Shown here one piece after another: positions 21,346-29,714 of a stretch of DNA of 32,438 nt. The notes beneath the pieces were generated by a model that was not told the origin of the DNA, made no database searches, and worked only from the letters and a program-made list of their open reading frames with translations. The position numbers and the translations under genes are program-made. Source of the DNA: Allocoprococcus comes (lineage in GTDB: Bacteria; Bacillota; Clostridia; Lachnospirales; Lachnospiraceae); contig NZ_JAAIMM010000032.1 in the NCBI RefSeq assembly GCF_013300725.1, positions 1-32,438 on the forward strand. The letters are read 5' to 3'. Numbering within the stretch: the stretch's first letter is position 1; each line of letters begins with the position of its first letter.

Positions 21346-22009
21346 GGTGCTTGGCGTATCGCCAAATGCATCGGAAGAGGAGATAAAAAAGGCGTACAGA
21401 GAACTGAGCCGGAAATATCATCCGGATGCCAATGTGGATAATCCGCTTCGGGATCTTGCTGAAGAAAAGTTCAAAGAAGTACAGGAAGCTTATGATGAAA
21501 TTATGAAAGAGCGGACGAATGGAGGGTATAATTACGGATACGGCGCGGGTTCAGGGAACTATTCTTATGGTAATAATTCCTATGGTAATCAATCTTATGG
21601 AAATGGCAGATACCAGCAGTACAATAATATGAATCCGGAGATGCAGGCGGCATTCAATTTTATCAATAACCGCAGATATCAGGACGCGATCAATGTGTTG
21701 AACCGTATGAATGACCGGACAGCACAGTGGTATTATGCAAGTTCCATGGCCAACGCCGGCGTCGGCAACAATGTGCTGGCAAGGGATTATGCTGCGCAGG
21801 CAGTGAATATGGAGCCGAATAACCCGCAGTACAGAGAGCTGATGAACCAGCTGAACTGGGGAGCACAGAGATATAATAGTAATCCGTTTGGTCAGGGATA
21901 TGGCAATCGTAATTCCTCTCCGTGTGGAACTGGAAATATGTGCTGTGATCTGTGGATCGCAGATTCATTATGTGAATGTATGGGAGGGGATCTGTGTCCA
22001 TGCATCTAA
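21326..22009 (+). CDS. J-domain protein with Tyr/Gly/Asn-rich linker, TPR-like region and Cys-rich tail
   Basis: This 227-aa protein starts with a complete J domain ([22 protein letters not shown]-like helix II, HPD at 32-34), so it should stimulate an Hsp70. After residue about 65 comes a low-complexity linker of repeated S/Q-Y-G-N units, then a helical TPR-like segment (about 105-180, with [13 protein letters not shown] and [11 protein letters not shown]). The tail holds eight cysteines in its last 30 residues, including CC, CEC and CPC clusters. It lacks the DnaJ zinc-finger and client-binding domains, so it is a specialised J protein, not DnaJ. The ATG at 21326 lies inside the end of the upstream gene and has AGGAAAAGGAAG before it. 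Confidence 0.85.
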   Translation: MTKNPYEVLGVSPNASEEEIKKAYRELSRKYHPDANVDNPLRDLAEEKFKEVQEAYDEIMKERTNGGYNYGYGAGSGNYSYGNNSYGNQSYGNGRYQQYNNMNPEMQAAFNFINNRRYQDAINVLNRMNDRTAQWYYASSMANAGVGNNVLARDYAAQAVNMEPNNPQYRELMNQLNWGAQRYNSNPFGQGYGNRNSSPCGTGNMCCDLWIADSLCECMGGDLCPCI

Positions 22010-22533
22010 ATGCAAAAAAGATTGCATTTGCAGGTGTTATGCTTGCACTGACAGAAGTGGGGATTGCGCTTGGCAGTGTGATCGAAACGAATACCCTTTT
22101 TTTACTGGCGGCGGCATCCTTCTTTGTCGGGATTGTAATTCAGGAATTTGGATTGAAAAGCGGGGCAGGCTTTTTGCTGGCAGGAATTTTGCTGGGAATC
22201 TTTCTGTCTCCGAATAAATTATATGTGGTTTCCTATGCATTTATGGGATTTTATATTCTAATTATAGAAACAATATGGCATTTTCTTGGAAGAGCTTCCG
22301 GATGGATCAGAAGCCGTAGCTTTTTCTGGTTTATGAAATATCTGGTATTTAATGTACTTTATATTCCGGGGTTAATATATTTCTGGAGTATGTTATCTGA
22401 AAAAAAGGCTGCAAAAGGAATAATGCTTATGTCTGTTGTACTCGGACAATTTATACTTATTGTCTTTGATAAGACGTATGAATATGCAATGGGGAAAATC
22501 TGGAAAGAAAATAGACATAAATTCGGGTTTTAA
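21994..22533 (+). CDS. Polytopic membrane protein, unknown function
   Basis: This protein of about 179 aa has roughly five to six hydrophobic helices. The first segment is [28 protein letters not shown], split by polar residues, followed by [31 protein letters not shown] and later helices. It has no catalytic motif I recognise; the N-terminal half has a transporter S-component feel. Its start overlaps the J-domain gene. GGGAGGGG (21982-21989) supports either GTG 21994 (4 nt away) or ATG 22000 (10 nt away), and I use the former. It closes the tex/DUF5685/J-domain run. Confidence 0.65.
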   Translation: MSMHLNAKKIAFAGVMLALTEVGIALGSVIETNTLFLLAAASFFVGIVIQEFGLKSGAGFLLAGILLGIFLSPNKLYVVSYAFMGFYILIIETIWHFLGRASGWIRSRSFFWFMKYLVFNVLYIPGLIYFWSMLSEKKAAKGIMLMSVVLGQFILIVFDKTYEYAMGKIWKENRHKFGF

Positions 22534-22544
22534 AGCATATATAG

Positions 22545-22550
22545 TATAAT
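22545..22550 (+). promoter_or_regulatory. TATAAT box upstream of the folded intergenic element
   Basis: A perfect -10 hexamer at 22545-22550 would start RNA near 22557, just where the hairpin element begins. The -35 at 17 bp (TTCGGG) is poor, so promoter activity is uncertain. Confidence 0.3.
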
Positions 22551-22551
22551 A

Positions 22552-22644
22552 ATGATGTGAGTGTCGAAAGTAAATTTTGCCACTCACTGATGTAACCGGA
22601 TTGCTCTATTGCTAGGCAATTCCCACAATCCTCGAATACATCAT
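22552..22644 (+). ncRNA. Folded intergenic element, candidate structured leader or small RNA
   Basis: The 217-bp gap before glgC contains a compact set of helices. Hairpin 1 pairs GTGAGTG (22557-22563) with CACTCAC (22581-22587), continued by CGAAA with TTTTG. Hairpin 2 pairs GGATTG (22598-22603) with CAATCC (22626-22631), with an inner ATTGC/GCAAT stem. ACATCA (22638-22643) can pair with either TGATGT copy (22553-22558 or 22588-22593), so two mutually exclusive closing helices exist. It matches no riboswitch class I know and lacks a T-run. Confidence 0.45.
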
Positions 22645-22685
22645 AATGATAATATAAATTTTTATGTATTTTTTGCACAAAAAAG

Positions 22686-22714
22686 TGGAAAATTTAACAG
22701 AAAAATTGTATAAT
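22686..22714 (+). promoter_or_regulatory. Promoter of glgCD
   Basis: A perfect TATAAT at 22709-22714 lies 37 bp before the glgC start. The -35 at 17 bp is weak (TGGAAA, 22686-22691), leaving room for an activator. Confidence 0.5.
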
Positions 22715-22750
22715 ATAAGACAGGACAAATAGGAAAGAGAGGATTCACTT

Positions 22751-23890
22751 ATGAAGCAGAATAATATGCTTGCTATGATCTTGGCAGGCGGACGAGGAAG
22801 TCGTCTTCACGAGCTTACAAATAAAGTAGCCAAACCTGCGGTTTCATATGGTGGGAAATACAGAATCATTGATTTTCCACTCAGCAACTGTGCCAACAGC
22901 GGAATTGATAATGTAGGAGTCCTGACACAGTATGAGTCTATTTTACTTAACAGTTATGTAGCGGCAGGCCGCAGATGGGGGTTAGATGCCCAGAACAGCG
23001 GAGTCTATGTACTTCCACCGCGTGAAAAAGCGGATGCGGACCTGGATGTATACAGAGGAACAGCAGATGCAATTTCACAGAACATTGATTTTGTGGACAT
23101 GTTTGCACCAGAATATGTACTGATTCTTTCCGGTGACCATATTTATAAGATGAATTATGATAAGATGCTTGATTATCATAAAGAGACTGGAGCAGATGCA
23201 ACAATCGCGGTCATTGAGGTTCCAATGAAGGAAGCAAGCCGTTTCGGTATTATGAATACGGACGATGAGGGAAGAATTGTAGAGTTTGAAGAGAAACCGG
23301 AGAATCCAAAGAGCAATCTGGCATCCATGGGTATTTACATATTCAACTGGAAGCTTTTAAGAAAGATGCTCCTTGCAGATATGAAAAATCAGGATTCCAA
23401 TCATGATTTCGGAAAAGATATCATTCCGACTATGCTGAATGATGGAAGAAAGCTCTACGCATACAAGTTCAAAGGATACTGGAAAGATGTCGGAACAATT
23501 GATTCCCTGTGGGAAGCAAATATGGATCTGATCAACAATAAAAATGAACTTGATCTGAATGATGATTCATGGAAGATTTACACAGAGGATACAACTGTGC
23601 TTCCGCAGTATGTTGGTCCGACAGCAGAGATTGAAAGAGCATTTATCAACCAGGGTTGTGTGATCAATGGAAAAGTCAAAAATTCCGTACTGTTTACAGG
23701 CGCAAGAGTCGGTGAAGGTGCACAGATTATTGACAGTGTACTGATGCCGGGCGTTGAAGTAGAAGAAGGTGCAGTTGTAACAAGAGCGCTTGTGGCTGAT
23801 GGCGTAAAGATTGGTAAAAATGCAGTTGTTGGATCAGCAGACAGTGAACATATTGAGTTAGTATCAAAACGTGTTAAGGGGGATGAGTAA
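22751..23890 (+). CDS. glgC: Glucose-1-phosphate adenylyltransferase, catalytic subunit
   Basis: This 379-aa protein makes ADP-glucose from glucose-1-phosphate and ATP, the first committed step of bacterial glycogen synthesis. The nucleotide-binding opening [12 protein letters not shown], followed by [19 protein letters not shown], is intact. The GDHIYKMNY metal/substrate site and [10 protein letters not shown] are present, and the C terminus is a left-handed beta-helix of hexapeptide-like repeats ([19 protein letters not shown], split by eye). The stop is 1 nt before glgD. Glycogen synthase and branching enzyme are not in the window. Confidence 0.97.
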   Translation: MKQNNMLAMILAGGRGSRLHELTNKVAKPAVSYGGKYRIIDFPLSNCANSGIDNVGVLTQYESILLNSYVAAGRRWGLDAQNSGVYVLPPREKADADLDVYRGTADAISQNIDFVDMFAPEYVLILSGDHIYKMNYDKMLDYHKETGADATIAVIEVPMKEASRFGIMNTDDEGRIVEFEEKPENPKSNLASMGIYIFNWKLLRKMLLADMKNQDSNHDFGKDIIPTMLNDGRKLYAYKFKGYWKDVGTIDSLWEANMDLINNKNELDLNDDSWKIYTEDTTVLPQYVGPTAEIERAFINQGCVINGKVKNSVLFTGARVGEGAQIIDSVLMPGVEVEEGAVVTRALVADGVKIGKNAVVGSADSEHIELVSKRVKGDE

Positions 23891-23891
23891 T

Positions 23892-25010
23892 ATGGCACAG
23901 GCATTTGGAATCGTAAGTTTTGCCGGCAACAATATCCGGGTAGGAGAGATGCAGAATTACCGTCCGGTTGGTGCTGTTTCATTCCTTGGAAGATACAGAG
24001 TTATCGATTTCCCAATCTCTAATATGAGCAACAGTGAAATCGAACATATTCAGGTTTATGTAAGAAGAAAACCGCGTTCTCTTACAGAACACCTTGGAAC
24101 AGGACGTCATTACAATATCAATTCAAAGAGTGGACGTCTTCATATTCTGTATTCAAACTTTGAAAATGCAGAATGGAGTGTATATAATAATGACCTGGCT
24201 GCGTACGAAGAAAATATGGAGTGCATTGAAGCTGTAAAATACCCATATGTAGTTATTGCACCAAGTTATATGATTTATACACAGAATTATGATGAATTAC
24301 TTAAGACACATATTGAATCCGGTGCAGATATTACCCTGTTATATCACAGTGTGGATAATGCAAAAGAATACTATCTGAACTGTTCAACACTTAATCTGAA
24401 CAAGCAGAAAGGTGTTCTTTCATTAGAACCGAACCATGGTAACGCGAAAAACCGTAATATTTTCATGGATACTTATGTAATGCGCAAAGATCTGTTTATG
24501 GAACTGGTTAAAAAGGGAAGAAAGATTTCTTCCATGTTCACGCTTAATGATATTGTGAATATGGCCTGCAGTGAACTGGATGTACGTGGAGTGTCACATC
24601 GGGGATTCTTTGCATCTATCACAGATTTCAAGAGCTACTATAATGCAAACTTATCACTGATCGATATGAAGAATGCGGTGACTTTGTTTGATAAGAACTG
24701 GCCGATTTACACAAGAACAAATGATTCATGCCCAACAAAGTATTATGAAGGAGCAAGTGTTAAGAGTTCTGTAATTTCCAATGGATGCCTGATCGAGGGT
24801 ACTGTTGAAAATTCGGTAATCGGACGTGGATGTGTAATTAAGAAGGGTGCAGTTGTCAAAGACAGTGTTATCCTTCCGGGAGTTGTAATTGGAGCGGATG
24901 CGCGGATTGAAGCGCAGGTAGTGGACAAGAGTGCAAGGATTGTCCATGCAAAGGAACTGATTGCAGATCCGGAAAAACCAGGATATGTAAGAAGAAACGA
25001 TACTTTATAA
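23892..25010 (+). CDS. glgD: GlgD regulatory subunit of ADP-glucose pyrophosphorylase
   Basis: This 372-aa GlgC homologue keeps the fold (LGRYRVIDFPISNMSNS, left-handed beta-helix tail with ISNGCLIEGTVENSVIGRG) but lacks the catalytic GGRGxRL loop. The corresponding N terminus reads SFAGNNIRVGEM, and the GDH site is replaced by APSYMI. This is the known pattern of Firmicutes GlgD, which forms a hetero-oligomer with GlgC and raises its activity. The ATG at 23892 is chosen because AAGGGGG (23876-23882) then has a 9-nt spacing; in-frame starts at 23871 and 23883 sit on or against that site. Confidence 0.95.
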   Translation: MAQAFGIVSFAGNNIRVGEMQNYRPVGAVSFLGRYRVIDFPISNMSNSEIEHIQVYVRRKPRSLTEHLGTGRHYNINSKSGRLHILYSNFENAEWSVYNNDLAAYEENMECIEAVKYPYVVIAPSYMIYTQNYDELLKTHIESGADITLLYHSVDNAKEYYLNCSTLNLNKQKGVLSLEPNHGNAKNRNIFMDTYVMRKDLFMELVKKGRKISSMFTLNDIVNMACSELDVRGVSHRGFFASITDFKSYYNANLSLIDMKNAVTLFDKNWPIYTRTNDSCPTKYYEGASVKSSVISNGCLIEGTVENSVIGRGCVIKKGAVVKDSVILPGVVIGADARIEAQVVDKSARIVHAKELIADPEKPGYVRRNDTL

Positions 25011-25024
25011 TCAAAAGAAATTCA

Positions 25025-25070
25025 ACAGAGAGAAGAATGCCGGCATGGGCAGACTTCTCTCTGTTTTTTT
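25025..25070 (+). terminator. Intrinsic terminator of glgCD
   Basis: ACAGAGAGAAG (25025-25035) pairs with CTTCTCTCTGT (25054-25064), followed by seven or more T. The loop contains the small palindrome TGCCGGCA. Confidence 0.92.
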
Positions 25071-25129
25071 GGTTTCATAAAAAAAGAGGCTCATAACGAA
25101 CCCCTTTTGCTGCTTTGTAAAATTATAAT

Positions 25130-25774
25130 CTATTCGCGTCCCATTTTTAAAATCGGGCTGATCTTTTTGTAGATCAGGAATACAATCAGTGACACCAGGA
25201 AACCTTTCAACAGATTAAATGGTGCAACAGAAAGTAAAACAAAAGTCAGAAGACTGTTGATATGACTGTTGACTGCAGTTCCCATGGCAACCAGTGCGTC
25301 GATCGGCATATGGAATGCAGCAGCGTATGCCGGAAGCAGAAGGTATGCATTGATAAAACATCCGACAATTGTCATGAAAACAGTTCCCGTTACCATACCG
25401 ATGATCGCACCCTTGCGAGAATGTAACTTCTGATAAATCAGGGAAGCCGGAATACACATTGCACATCCGATCAGGAAGTTTCCGAGATCTCCAACACCGG
25501 CTGTTGATGTACCTCTGATGAGGAGGTTCAACAGGATTTTGACCAGTTCGATCAAAGCGCCGGCTACAGGACCCATGGTAAATGCACCGACAAGGACCGG
25601 AACTTCACTGAAATCAATTTTGTAAAAGGTTGGTGCAAATGGAAGTGGAATATCAAATAACATCAGAACCATAGCGATTGCTCCGAGCACACCAATCTGT
25701 GCGATTACCTTTGTACTGATACGTTTTTTTTCTTTCGTTGTTGTTTTTTGGTTTGTCATTACATCTGTACTCAT
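25130..25774 (-). CDS. ribU: Riboflavin ECF transporter substrate-binding subunit
   Basis: This 214-aa membrane protein with about six helices matches RibU, the S component that captures riboflavin for an energy-coupling-factor transporter. Motifs include IGVLGAIAMVLMLFDIPLPFAPTFYKIDFSEVP (read in two parts), AGALIELVKILLNLL, and the ALVAMGTAVNSHI and PFNLLKG segments typical of RibU. The decisive evidence is an FMN riboswitch and terminator directly upstream on the same strand. The EcfAAT energising module is encoded elsewhere. GGAGAG precedes the start. An N-terminal polar tail rich in Thr and Lys is unusual but within family variation. Confidence 0.95.
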   Translation of the reverse strand: MSTDVMTNQKTTTKEKKRISTKVIAQIGVLGAIAMVLMLFDIPLPFAPTFYKIDFSEVPVLVGAFTMGPVAGALIELVKILLNLLIRGTSTAGVGDLGNFLIGCAMCIPASLIYQKLHSRKGAIIGMVTGTVFMTIVGCFINAYLLLPAYAAAFHMPIDALVAMGTAVNSHINSLLTFVLLSVAPFNLLKGFLVSLIVFLIYKKISPILKMGRE

Positions 25775-25840
25775 TTTTTCTCTCCTTTTCTCTTGACATA
25801 ATCAGATGAATTGAGGAGGAAAATCTTCGAAAGCCTATGC

Positions 25841-25873
25841 AAAAAAATCCCCGGCGTGATACGTCGGGGGATT
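25841..25873 (-). terminator. Riboswitch expression-platform terminator upstream of ribU
   Basis: A GC-rich stem (25849-25856 with 25862-25869, one G-T pair) has a 5-nt loop and, on the minus strand, is followed by TTTTTTT. It lies between the FMN aptamer and ribU, so FMN binding should cause premature termination. Confidence 0.88.
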
Positions 25874-25889
25874 ACTTGCAAAATCACTT

Positions 25890-26034
25890 TTTCTTCTCTC
25901 ATCCAGACTTTACTGTCGGTTTTGGAATTGCACCAAATCAGCTGTCAGAAATCTGACAGGTCGCGGACTGTAACCGCCGGTTGGGAATTCTGCTTATACC
26001 ATATCGATAAGAAGTCACCCTACCCCGAAGAATT
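25890..26034 (-). promoter_or_regulatory. FMN riboswitch (RFN element)
   Basis: Read on the minus strand, the conserved RFN blocks occur in order: TTCTTCGGGG-TAGGGTGA, ATTCCCAACCGGCGGT, AGTCCGCGA, GATTTGGTGCAATTCC, AAAACCGACAGT, and AGTCTGGATGAGAGAAG. The peripheral stem CTGTCAGA/TCTGACAG is intact. The element senses FMN and should switch off ribU by the terminator at 25841-25873. Confidence 0.97.
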
Positions 26035-26053
26035 TCCTTGTTCATTTGAACCC

Positions 26054-26082
26054 ATTATAGCGCAGGCGTATATAAAATACAA
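26054..26082 (-). promoter_or_regulatory. Promoter of the FMN riboswitch-ribU transcript
   Basis: On the minus strand, TTGTAT (26077-26082), a 17-bp spacer and perfect TATAAT (26054-26059) are placed to start RNA just before the aptamer. The rest of the gap to 26175 holds no gene. Confidence 0.7.
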
Positions 26083-26175
26083 GTACAAGTTAAGAAAAGA
26101 CAGGGGGGCTGGCCACAGGTACTGTGAACAGTAACAAGACAGGGTTTTTCTAAACCCGGAGTGAGCAGTAACGAC

Positions 26176-26204
26176 TTGTTTCCAAAGATTCGGTATGATA
26201 TAAT
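26176..26204 (+). promoter_or_regulatory. Promoter of the t6A/rnz operon
   Basis: TTGTTT (26176-26181), a 17-bp spacer and perfect TATAAT (26199-26204) lie 33 bp before the first gene of the long operon. Confidence 0.7.
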
Positions 26205-26237
26205 CGGTGTGACTTAAACTGATACGGAGGAAAATGA

Positions 26238-26750
26238 ATGAATATAAAGTTTGAAGTAAAAATGACAAAAAAAGCCATGTTTGATTTTATGCTCTATACT
26301 TCCTATACAAGCCTTAGCGGAATCGTTGGTGTGATTTTCGGTGGTGTGACACTGGTGCTGGGAATCAGACAGTGTATGTTTGGAAGCTACAGTACAGCTG
26401 CAACCTTCTTTTTGTTTGCCGCAATTTTTCTGATCGGAAACCCGCTTCATTTAAAAGCACGTGCGGCAGAACAGGTAATGCGCTCCCCGATGTTCCAGAA
26501 ACCGATCAGTTATGAACTTAACGAAGAAGGAATCCGCATTTCACAGGATGAACAAAGTGTGCTTAATGAATGGGGAGATTTCCGGAAGGCAGTTTCAACC
26601 GGTCAGTCGGTAATTTTATATGTAACAAAGGTAAGAGCACTGATTTTTCCAAGAGAATCCCTGGGAGAGCAGTATGCGGCAGCAGTGCAGATGATTTCTA
26701 CACATATGCCAGCCAAGAAAGTCAATATCAGACACGTCAGTGCAAATTAG
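26238..26750 (+). CDS. YcxB-like two-TM membrane protein (second copy)
   Basis: This 170-aa protein has the same build as the one at 4829-5332: VKMTKKAMFDFMLYTSYTSL at the start, two membrane helices (about residues 27-75), and a tail with NEEGI, EWGDFRKAV and ALIFPRESLG at matching positions. The two copies are diverged, so they are old paralogues. Function is unknown. It leads the tsaE-tsaB-rimI operon (15 bp before tsaE), with CGGAGG as Shine-Dalgarno, but nothing in it suggests a tRNA role. Confidence 0.7.
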   Translation: MNIKFEVKMTKKAMFDFMLYTSYTSLSGIVGVIFGGVTLVLGIRQCMFGSYSTAATFFLFAAIFLIGNPLHLKARAAEQVMRSPMFQKPISYELNEEGIRISQDEQSVLNEWGDFRKAVSTGQSVILYVTKVRALIFPRESLGEQYAAAVQMISTHMPAKKVNIRHVSAN

Positions 26751-26765
26751 GAGGCAGACCAGAAG

Positions 26766-27197
26766 ATGATAATTGAAACAAGAAGTGCCAAAGAAACATA
26801 TGATCTCGGTAAGAAGATCGGGAGTCAGGCAAAAGCAGGAGAAGTCTATACACTGGTAGGAGATCTCGGCGTCGGAAAGACTGTATTTACCCAGGGACTG
26901 GCAAAAGGACTGGGGATTGAAGAACCGATCAGCAGTCCAACCTTTACGATCGTCCAGGTATATGAAGACGGAAGACTTCCGTTCTATCATTTTGATGTGT
27001 ATCGGATTGGTGACATTGAAGAGATGGACGAGATTGGTTTTGAAGACTATGTATATGGAGAAGGTGTAAGCCTGATCGAATGGGCGAACCTGATCGATGA
27101 GATTCTTCCGGCGAACCGGACAGAGATCACGATAGAAAAAGATCTGGAACAGGGATTTGATTTCCGCCGGATCACGGTAGAGAAAAGAGGAGAATAA
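26766..27197 (+). CDS. tsaE: tRNA t6A synthesis ATPase TsaE
   Basis: This 143-aa protein has the compact TsaE fold: Walker A GDLGVGKT at 32-39, then SSPTFTIVQVYE, FYHFDVYRI, and SLIEWANLI in the second half. TsaE binds the TsaB-TsaD pair and uses ATP to reset the complex that installs threonylcarbamoyl on A37 of ANN-decoding tRNAs. It is 1 nt upstream of tsaB, and tsaD lies further down the same operon. AGGAGG precedes the start at about 10 nt. Confidence 0.96.
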   Translation: MIIETRSAKETYDLGKKIGSQAKAGEVYTLVGDLGVGKTVFTQGLAKGLGIEEPISSPTFTIVQVYEDGRLPFYHFDVYRIGDIEEMDEIGFEDYVYGEGVSLIEWANLIDEILPANRTEITIEKDLEQGFDFRRITVEKRGE

Positions 27198-27198
27198 C

Positions 27199-27936
27199 AT
27201 GCGCATTTTAGCAATAGACAGTTCGGGACTTGTTGCAACTGTCGCAGTAGTTGAAGAAGAAAACGAAATTTCCAAAACGATTGCAGAGTATACGATCAAT
27301 TACAAAAAGACACATTCACAGACCTTATTACCGATGTTGGATGAAATCGTGAAGATGACAGATATGAATCTGGATACGATTGATGCGATTGCGGTAGCAG
27401 GAGGGCCGGGATCATTTACCGGACTCAGAATTGGTTCAGCAACTGCAAAGGGACTGGGGCTGGCACTGAAGAAGCCTTTGATCCACATTCCGACAGTAGA
27501 TGGACTTGCTTATAATCTGTGTTATACAGACAGGATCATTTGTCCGATCATGGATGCGAGAAGAAATCAGGTATATACTGGTATTTATCAGATGGACGGT
27601 GATAAACTGCAGGTTCTGGAAGCGCAGATGGCAGTTGGAATCGATGAACTTGCCAAAAAACTTTGTACTTATGGAAAACCGATGATCTTTCTTGGAGACG
27701 GTGTACCGGTGCATAAAGACAGGCTGGAGAAGGAATTGATGACGGATCAGGATATTGCATTTGCACCGGCACATATGAACCAGCAGAGAGCGGCAGCAGT
27801 CGGCATGCTTGGGATTCAGTATTATAAAGAAGGAAAAACAGAAACCGCAATGGAACACGAACCGGATTATCTGCGTGTATCACAGGCAGAACGGGAAAGA
27901 GAAGAACGTCTGAAAGCAGAAAACACACATGAGTAA
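27199..27936 (+). CDS. tsaB: tRNA t6A synthesis scaffold TsaB
   Basis: This 245-aa ASKHA-fold protein has the TsaB signatures ILAIDSSG at the N terminus, HSQTLLPM, GGPGSFTGLRIG, and CPIMDARRNQVYTG. TsaB has no catalytic site of its own and dimerises with TsaD. It starts 1 nt after tsaE with an AGGAG site and overlaps rimI by 8 bp. The C-terminal tail is Glu/Arg-rich. Length and motif order are normal. Confidence 0.96.
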   Translation: MRILAIDSSGLVATVAVVEEENEISKTIAEYTINYKKTHSQTLLPMLDEIVKMTDMNLDTIDAIAVAGGPGSFTGLRIGSATAKGLGLALKKPLIHIPTVDGLAYNLCYTDRIICPIMDARRNQVYTGIYQMDGDKLQVLEAQMAVGIDELAKKLCTYGKPMIFLGDGVPVHKDRLEKELMTDQDIAFAPAHMNQQRAAAVGMLGIQYYKEGKTETAMEHEPDYLRVSQAEREREERLKAENTHE

Positions 27937-28393
27937 TAGGGATAACATAGAAATTACTTTAATAACAGAAAATGACAGAGAACGAATGGAACAGGTGGCG
28001 CAGATGGAAGCGGACGTATTTCCGGATCCGTGGAGTTATCATGAAGTGAGATCAACTGTCAGACAGAAGCATACTTTTTGTGCGACAGCAATGGAAGGGG
28101 ATACCCTGTTGGGATATTTTCTGTGTTATTATGTTCTGGATGAATGCGAGATTGCAAGAATTGCGGTTGCTGAATCTGAAAGGCGCAGAGGAATTGGACA
28201 GATGTTGTTTGGATTTATGGAACAGATCTGCCATGAAAAGCAACTGAAAAGAATGCTTCTTGATGTACGTAAGAGTAATCAGGCAGCGATTGCTTTTTAT
28301 GAAAAAAACAAATTTGGGATCGATGGAGAGCGAAAATTCTATTACGGAGGGAAAAATCCGGAAGATGCCATCCTGATGAGCCGCGTGGTTTAA
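27929..28393 (+). CDS. rimI: GNAT N-acetyltransferase RimI-like
   Basis: This 154-aa GNAT protein carries the acetyl-CoA loop ERRRGIGQML-like (about residues 85-95) preceded by EIARIAVAE, then LDVRKSNQAAIAFYEKNKF, the usual RimI ending. RimI acetylates the N-terminal alanine of ribosomal protein bS18 and perhaps other proteins. It overlaps tsaB by 8 bp, and tsaB-rimI pairs are common in Firmicutes. The substrate in this organism is inferred from context. Confidence 0.92.
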   Translation: MSNRDNIEITLITENDRERMEQVAQMEADVFPDPWSYHEVRSTVRQKHTFCATAMEGDTLLGYFLCYYVLDECEIARIAVAESERRRGIGQMLFGFMEQICHEKQLKRMLLDVRKSNQAAIAFYEKNKFGIDGERKFYYGGKNPEDAILMSRVV

Positions 28394-28534
28394 AAAATGG
28401 AAGAAATCGCAAGAATATACAAGGCTTCCCACTGGAAGGCGTCAGCCTGTGACGTTATAATGTACCTGAACAGAGAAAGAGCTGAAAAATGAAACGGCAG
28501 TCTTTTTTTGCAAAGATACTCAGGAGGAAGTAAG

Positions 28535-28786
28535 ATGCGTAATTATAAAAAAATTCAGACAGAAAAAAATACAGTCACAAAGATTGTGTGCAATAAATGT
28601 AAAAAAGAAATCACAATAAAAAATGGAATACCGGAGGAAGAGATGCTTACAGTTGAAAAAAGATGGGGATATTTTTCGCACAAAGACGGAGAAATCCATC
28701 GATTTGATATCTGTGAGGAATGTTATGATACCTGGATAGCATCTTTTCAGATTCCGGTATATGAAGAACAGGAGTTAGAATGTTAG
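28535..28786 (+). CDS. Small zinc-ribbon-like protein
   Basis: This 83-aa acidic-basic protein has two CxxC pairs, Cys19/Cys22 (CNKC) and Cys60/Cys63 (CEEC), 38 residues apart. Between them are strands with WGYFSHKDGEIHRFDI. This is the spacing of a treble-clef or zinc-ribbon fold. No specific function is known. The ATG at 28535 has AGGAGG (28522-28527) before it. It follows a 141-bp gap after rimI and overlaps rnz by 7 bp, so it is made in step with the tRNA 3' processing enzyme. A TATAAT at 28456-28461 in the gap has no good -35. Confidence 0.7.
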   Translation: MRNYKKIQTEKNTVTKIVCNKCKKEITIKNGIPEEEMLTVEKRWGYFSHKDGEIHRFDICEECYDTWIASFQIPVYEEQELEC

Positions 28787-29688
28787 ATGTATGTTTGCTT
28801 GGAAGCGGTGGAATGATGCCGCTTCCTTATCGATGGCTGACCGCACTTATGACAAGATATAACGGTAGCCAGCTGCTGATTGACTGTGGCGAAGGTACAC
28901 AGATTGCGTTAAAAGAGAAGGGATGGAGTTTTAAACCGATCGATGTAATTTGTTTCACGCATTACCATGGAGATCATATCAGCGGACTTCCGGGACTTCT
29001 TCTTACAATGGGAAATGCAGACAGAAAGGAACCGCTTACGCTGATTGGCCCGAAAGGTCTGGAGAGAGTAGTGAGTTCCCTTCGAGTGATCGCACCGGAA
29101 CTGCCATTTGAAATCCGCTATAAAGAAATTACAGAGCCAGAACAGACTTTTGAGATGGACGGATATCGTCTGAAAGCATTTCGTGTAAAACATAATGTGA
29201 TCTGTTACGGCTATACGATTGAAATCGACCGTGCCGGCAAATTTGATGTGCAGAGGGCAACAGAACAGAAAATTCCGAAGGAATACTGGAAACATCTTCA
29301 AAAAGGTGAGACAGTAGAGCTTGACGGAAGAATACTGACACCGGAGATGGTCCTTGGACCACCGCGAAGAGGAATTAAACTTACCTATTGTACAGATACA
29401 AGACCGACGGATTCTATCCGGAAGAATGCAAAAGGGTCAGATCTGTTTATCTGTGAAGGAATGTACGGAGAAAAAGAAAAAGCGGCAAAGGCAGTAGAAT
29501 ATAAGCATATGACCTTTTATGAGGCAGCAAACCTGGCAAAAGAGGCAGAGGTGGGAGAAATGTGGCTTACGCATTACAGCCCGTCCCTGCGCCATCCGGA
29601 AGAATATATGGATGAAGTGCGGGCAATCTTTCCACATGCGATCGCAGGAAAAGACCGTATGACAACAGAACTGGATTTTCCGGAATAA
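28780..29688 (+). CDS. rnz: Ribonuclease Z
   Basis: This 302-aa metallo-beta-lactamase protein removes the 3' trailer of tRNA precursors. It has [16 protein letters not shown] at the N terminus, the zinc motif THYHGDH (His61, His63, Asp65, His66), [11 protein letters not shown], the TYCTDTRPT metal segment, and LTHYSP near the C terminus. This is essential where CCA is not encoded, as is the case for both tRNA-Ser genes in this window. It sits between a zinc-ribbon ORF and tsaD. The long exosite arm region (about 140-200) looks complete. Confidence 0.95.
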   Translation: MLDVCLLGSGGMMPLPYRWLTALMTRYNGSQLLIDCGEGTQIALKEKGWSFKPIDVICFTHYHGDHISGLPGLLLTMGNADRKEPLTLIGPKGLERVVSSLRVIAPELPFEIRYKEITEPEQTFEMDGYRLKAFRVKHNVICYGYTIEIDRAGKFDVQRATEQKIPKEYWKHLQKGETVELDGRILTPEMVLGPPRRGIKLTYCTDTRPTDSIRKNAKGSDLFICEGMYGEKEKAAKAVEYKHMTFYEAANLAKEAEVGEMWLTHYSPSLRHPEEYMDEVRAIFPHAIAGKDRMTTELDFPE

Positions 29689-29714
29689 ACAAAGCAGTAG
29701 AGAGAAGGAAAAAT

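Noticed and set aside
26100-26175. CAGTAAC twice and a small GGGTTT/AAACCC stem between ribU and the t6A operon
   Set aside because: Short, weak and not placed like an operator or terminator for either promoter.
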